Shown: one piece after another, positions 60,709 through 64,000 of the stretch
Numbering within the stretch: position 1 is the first letter of the stretch
Layout: each line of letters opens with the position of its first letter
Origin: Lachnoclostridium sp. UBA5725
GTDB taxonomy: Bacteria; Bacillota; Clostridia; Lachnospirales; Lachnospiraceae
DNA: 64,000 bases
NCBI GenBank assembly: GCA_002419585.1
Contig: DIGJ01000009.1
Span: 62,001-126,000, forward strand
Reading direction: 5' to 3'
The notes under the pieces: generated by a model
Told to the model about the DNA's origin: nothing
The model's database searches: none
The model's input: the letters and a program-made list of their open reading frames with translations, nothing else
Program-made: the position numbers and the translations under genes

Positions 60709-61815
60709 ATGAAGTTTATCAAAGGAGTGGATCTATCTACCCTGAAAGAAGTGGAAACCTGTGGTGGTAGATTTTTTGATGAAGGAAACGAACAGGATGT
60801 TATTGATATACTAAAAAAATACGACATAAATTCGGTACGTCTTCGCCTTTGGAATCTCCCTTTTACAAAGGAGGGAATTCCTTATGGTGCAGGATGCAAT
60901 GATTTATCAACAACAGTGGAGCTGGCAAAGCGCTGTCTTTCTAGAGATATGGGATTTCTACTGGATTTTCATTACAGTGATTTTTGGGCAGATCCTGGTA
61001 AGCAAAATATACCAAAACAGTGGCAGGGATTGGATGAGGGACAATTAGAAAAAGCGGTTTATCAGTATACGCTCGACATAATGAAGACGCTCAAACAAGT
61101 AAATGCTTATCCAACGATGGTTCAGATTGGAAATGAGATTACGAATGGACTTCTATGGCCGTACGGAAAAGTTCCGAATTATGATACCATTGCTAAATTC
61201 GTAAATGCAGGGATTCGTGCAGTGCGAAGTATGGATAAAGAAATTCCAATAATGATACATCTGGATAATGGTGGAAACAATGCACTTTATAGAGAATGGT
61301 TTGATAATTTTATGCTAAGAGGCGAAGATTTTCAGATAATTGGACTCTCATTTTATCCGTTCTGGCATGGAACACTGGATGATTTAAGCAATAATATGAA
61401 GGATATTGCAAAGCGTTACGGGAAAGAGCTTGTCATAGCGGAAGTATCCATGGGCTATACAATGGAAGATTATGCGGATTATGAAAAACTTCAACCGTCC
61501 GAAAGAAAAGGTATGGCTACCAAGCCGGAATTACTGAAAAATTTGGATTATTCAATGACACAAAAAGGCCAGGCGGATTTCATGCAAGATATCATGAATC
61601 GTCTGCGGGAAGTGCCTGATGGACTGGGGAGGGGCTTTTATTATTGGGAGCCTGCATGGATTCCAGTTCCGGGATCTGGCTGGGCTACGAATGAGGCACT
61701 TCAATACACCGGGGAGGCTGGTCTTTTGGGTAATGAATGGGCAAATCAGGCGCTGTTTGATTACAATGGGAATGCACTTCCTAGCCTTCGAGTAATTTGC
61801 GACTGGCAAGAGTAG
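60709..61815 (+). CDS. Endo-beta-1,4-galactanase, GH53
   Basis: 368-aa glycoside hydrolase family 53 enzyme cleaving beta-1,4-galactan (type I arabinogalactan). FIKGVDLSTL, NSVRLRLW, FHYSDFWADPGKQ, acid/base E143 in VQIGNEITNG and nucleophile E245 in LVIAEVSMGYT are family hallmarks, and GFYYWEPAWIP closes the barrel. Unlike most GH53 enzymes it has no signal peptide, so it should work in the cytoplasm on imported oligosaccharides. AAAGGAG five bases ahead supports the ATG at 60709; the frame runs nine codons further upstream. Last gene of the operon. Confidence 0.92.
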   Translation: MKFIKGVDLSTLKEVETCGGRFFDEGNEQDVIDILKKYDINSVRLRLWNLPFTKEGIPYGAGCNDLSTTVELAKRCLSRDMGFLLDFHYSDFWADPGKQNIPKQWQGLDEGQLEKAVYQYTLDIMKTLKQVNAYPTMVQIGNEITNGLLWPYGKVPNYDTIAKFVNAGIRAVRSMDKEIPIMIHLDNGGNNALYREWFDNFMLRGEDFQIIGLSFYPFWHGTLDDLSNNMKDIAKRYGKELVIAEVSMGYTMEDYADYEKLQPSERKGMATKPELLKNLDYSMTQKGQADFMQDIMNRLREVPDGLGRGFYYWEPAWIPVPGSGWATNEALQYTGEAGLLGNEWANQALFDYNGNALPSLRVICDWQE

Positions 61816-62011
61816 GAATAGGACATGTTAAAAAAATACAGGATGCAAATTGAGATGAAGTTTTTTACATTTTCAAATCCTCTTTTATAGTTAAAAATAT
61901 AGATTTGTAAAAAAGCAATGCGATTAGATTTACACGGTTTTTACACCATGCAGACACTTCGATAAACTTGACTTGATAAACTTAGAAAAAGATTATCGAG
62001 GTGGAAAATTT

Positions 62012-63952
62012 ATGAAAAAAAACAAATCATTGCGGACTCTCTTTTTTAGAAATCTTTTGGTGGTTTTTTTGCTTCCTTGCATTTGCATCTTGTTGGGAAT
62101 CGGAATTTATATTTACCAAAAGTCAAGGGATGAAAACATAGAGCGTAGCAAGATGTATGCATCTATGTTAAGCAATCAAATGAAAGAAACGATCGAAAAG
62201 TATAAATCGGTTGTTGAAATGGCAGCAACTCGACCGGAAGTAAAATCACTCGATTATACACAAGCAGAGCCATATTTACAGGAGCTGATTCAGGTAGCAG
62301 GAAAAGAAGAATGGTCACATTTTTTAATTACCAACCAAAATGGAACAGAACAAGCACATTCTGAGGGAGAAATGGGTCATGGGATTTCCTTGCGATTTGA
62401 TGACTGTTTTTTACGCCCATGGGAGGAAGAGAGCACATTTGTTAGTGAACCTGCTATTTCCAAAAGTACTGGTCGTGCAGTGATGGGGATCTCTACACCA
62501 GTGTATCGGGATGGAGTAAAGGTAGGAGTGTTTATTGGGTATATATGGCTAGAAAGTATTGCGGATACGCTAAATGATTATAATTATACCAATACTAGTT
62601 ATGCATTTATGATGAATTCGGATGGTACAATCTCTGCTCATCCAGATCAGAAATTGGTCCTTTGCGAAAAGTGGGAGAAAGGAAAAGAGAAGAAGGATTA
62701 TTCTTACACATATAGTGCAATTGGTGATACTCAAATTACATTGTGTGTCGTTTCGCCCAATAAAGAATCATTTTCCATGGTAATAGCAATTATTAAAATG
62801 CTTTTATTTGCAATGATAACAATGTTGGTGTGCAGTATGGTAGGAGCTATTCTAATGTCATCAAAAATAGCGGATCTAATGAAATGGTTTATAGAGCAGC
62901 TAAGAAATTTAGCGCAAGGAAAAACGAATATACAGGATAAGAAAGTAGCATATGGAAAAGCAAGTGAAATAATAGAATTAAAAAAAGAAACATTTTTGTT
63001 GGCAAAGACCTTAAATCGGATTATGGAAAAATTAGAGAGTGAATCCTTGGAATTAAGTAAAGTGGTAAAAGGATTGTCGGAGCGTATCAATGAATCGGAT
63101 GGAAGTGTTAATAAAGTGGCGGATCATACAAGTGAATTTGTCGCTGGAATACAAGAAATATTAGCTACAACCGAAAATCTAAAAATTCATTCTGCTTCAA
63201 ATCTGATGTCCTCATCCAGCATAGCTGCTGATGCAAAAAAAGGAAGCGATTCAGCTGTTATAATGGTAGAAAGAGCTAAAAAATCACTTTGTGATATACA
63301 AAAAGGAAAGATGGAAACCTTAGAAATTATTAGTAATATACGAAAAGAACTGAAAGTTTCTATGGAGGAGAGCAAAAAAACAAAAATGATTAAAGAGTTA
63401 ACCCAAGAAATAATAGAGATAACAAAGCAAACAAACTTACTTTCCTTAAATGCTTCTATTGAAGCGGCACGCGCAGGCGATTCGGGGAAAGGATTTGCTA
63501 TCGTGGCAGAACAGATGGGGGAATTAGCTGAAAACTCGGGAAAAATTGCAAATCGTATTCAAAGTATCAGTAAGGTTGTGATGGAAGCAGTTATGAAATT
63601 AGAATTGGACGCAGGACAATTATTGCAATATGTGGATTCGTCCGTTTTGATGGATTACGAAGGGTTTGAACGAATTACGCAAGCGTACAATTTAGATGCG
63701 CAGAATATGGGAACGATAATGAAAGATTTTTCAAATCATGCCAAAAGTTTAGATGATTCCTTTTATGAAATGAACGAGAATATCGCTCAAATTGTAGAAG
63801 CGATGTCAGAAGAAACAAAGGGTATCGAAGATATTTCCCAAAATACTGCCATGCTTGCGGGATACTTACATGGTATTTCCAAAGATACCAATCAATGTGA
63901 CCATATCGCAACCTTGTTGCATGAAGAAGTGCTCCATTTTTATCAAAAATAA
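62012..63952 (+). CDS. Methyl-accepting chemotaxis protein
   Basis: 646-aa chemoreceptor. Transmembrane helix 1 at about 11-33, an extracellular dCache-like ligand domain (34-250; MGISTPVYRDGVKVGVFIGYI in parts), helix 2 near 255-282, a HAMP-like stretch (MKWFIEQLRNLAQGK) and the cytoplasmic hairpin with tip motif QTNLLSLNASIEAARAG followed by GKGFAIVAEQMGELAENS at about 470-510. GAGGTGG precedes the ATG at 62012; a longer frame starts at 61973 without a site. It follows the galactan operon and might sense a related sugar, but nothing in the sequence proves it. Confidence 0.87.
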   Translation: MKKNKSLRTLFFRNLLVVFLLPCICILLGIGIYIYQKSRDENIERSKMYASMLSNQMKETIEKYKSVVEMAATRPEVKSLDYTQAEPYLQELIQVAGKEEWSHFLITNQNGTEQAHSEGEMGHGISLRFDDCFLRPWEEESTFVSEPAISKSTGRAVMGISTPVYRDGVKVGVFIGYIWLESIADTLNDYNYTNTSYAFMMNSDGTISAHPDQKLVLCEKWEKGKEKKDYSYTYSAIGDTQITLCVVSPNKESFSMVIAIIKMLLFAMITMLVCSMVGAILMSSKIADLMKWFIEQLRNLAQGKTNIQDKKVAYGKASEIIELKKETFLLAKTLNRIMEKLESESLELSKVVKGLSERINESDGSVNKVADHTSEFVAGIQEILATTENLKIHSASNLMSSSSIAADAKKGSDSAVIMVERAKKSLCDIQKGKMETLEIISNIRKELKVSMEESKKTKMIKELTQEIIEITKQTNLLSLNASIEAARAGDSGKGFAIVAEQMGELAENSGKIANRIQSISKVVMEAVMKLELDAGQLLQYVDSSVLMDYEGFERITQAYNLDAQNMGTIMKDFSNHAKSLDDSFYEMNENIAQIVEAMSEETKGIEDISQNTAMLAGYLHGISKDTNQCDHIATLLHEEVLHFYQK

Positions 63953-64000
63953 GAAACTGGCAATTTGAGCTTAATATGCTAAAGGCATGGGAGGCTCTTT
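63953..64000. other. Window end, no gene seen
   Basis: 48 bases after the chemoreceptor stop. A short GC-rich stretch may begin a terminator (GGCATGGGAGGCTC), but its partner lies outside the window. Confidence 0.3.

Noticed and set aside
61816..62011. Possible sigma-D (flagellar) promoter before the chemoreceptor
   Set aside because: CGATAA occurs near 61960 but no TAAA-type -35 lies at the right distance.

Overview
The window reads as chromosomal DNA of a low-GC, anaerobic, spore-forming Firmicute. It most resembles the plant-polysaccharide-fermenting Lachnospiraceae (Lachnoclostridium/Clostridium phytofermentans type); that assignment is from memory of gene content and was not searched. 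Supporting signs are AT-rich codon use, strong AGGAGG ribosome sites, SpoVG, reverse rubrerythrin with PerR, an NAD-linked [FeFe] hydrogenase, GlgC/GlgD and many binding-protein-dependent sugar transporters.

Layout. 1-2070: end of a surface-polysaccharide locus (UDP-galactopyranose mutase, family 2 glycosyltransferase). 2142-3241: peroxide defence (rubrerythrin, PerR), each promoter followed by a PerR-like operator. 3555-7741: sugar ABC transporter (binding protein, two permeases) with its LacI-type regulator and tandem operators. 7890-17003: a complete AI-2 (Lsr) uptake and processing locus: cupin, lsrK and lsrR on the minus strand, lsrA-C-D-B-F on the plus strand; the usual lsrG is missing and a cupin gene sits in the cluster. 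17091-22131 (minus): electron-bifurcating-type [FeFe] hydrogenase operon with a GHKL ATPase. 22345-25550 (plus): a divergent operon of DRTGG proteins, an RsbW-like ATPase, a sensory-type [FeFe] hydrogenase and a PHP phosphoesterase.

25949-33807: housekeeping genes (prs, dnaI-like loader, dnaD, murC, glgC, glgD, spoVG) with a cluster of DnaA boxes between murC and dnaD. 33833-34409: an internally deleted IS4-type element. 34418-41748: PAP2 phosphatase, SGNH hydrolase, rpiB, a small membrane protein, then a LytTR response regulator, AgrC-like kinase, YhfC-type membrane protease and DUF3887 lipoprotein. 41834-47380: nucleotide and arginine metabolism (pyrI, pyrB, add, argF, argR) and a transglutaminase-like protein. 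47447-48185: a tiny protein and the RNA ligase/phosphodiesterase ThpR.

48343-61815 is a beta-galactan utilisation locus: LacI regulator, GH42 and GH2 beta-galactosidases, an ABC importer, an unrecognised 615-aa protein, a zinc-ribbon protein and a GH53 endo-galactanase without a signal peptide. Five copies of a CAANCGNTTG operator lie at these promoters, which suggests one regulon importing galacto-oligosaccharides for cleavage in the cytoplasm. The window closes with a chemoreceptor (62012-63952).

Four long imperfect hairpins (around 25563, 37041, 37960 and 49401) share one design: 34-36 bp nearly perfect outer arms and a central 12-15 bp stem with a 6-7 nt loop. Two of them are diverged copies whose sequence differences are almost all compensated in the opposite arm. 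They are the most unexplained structures in the window.
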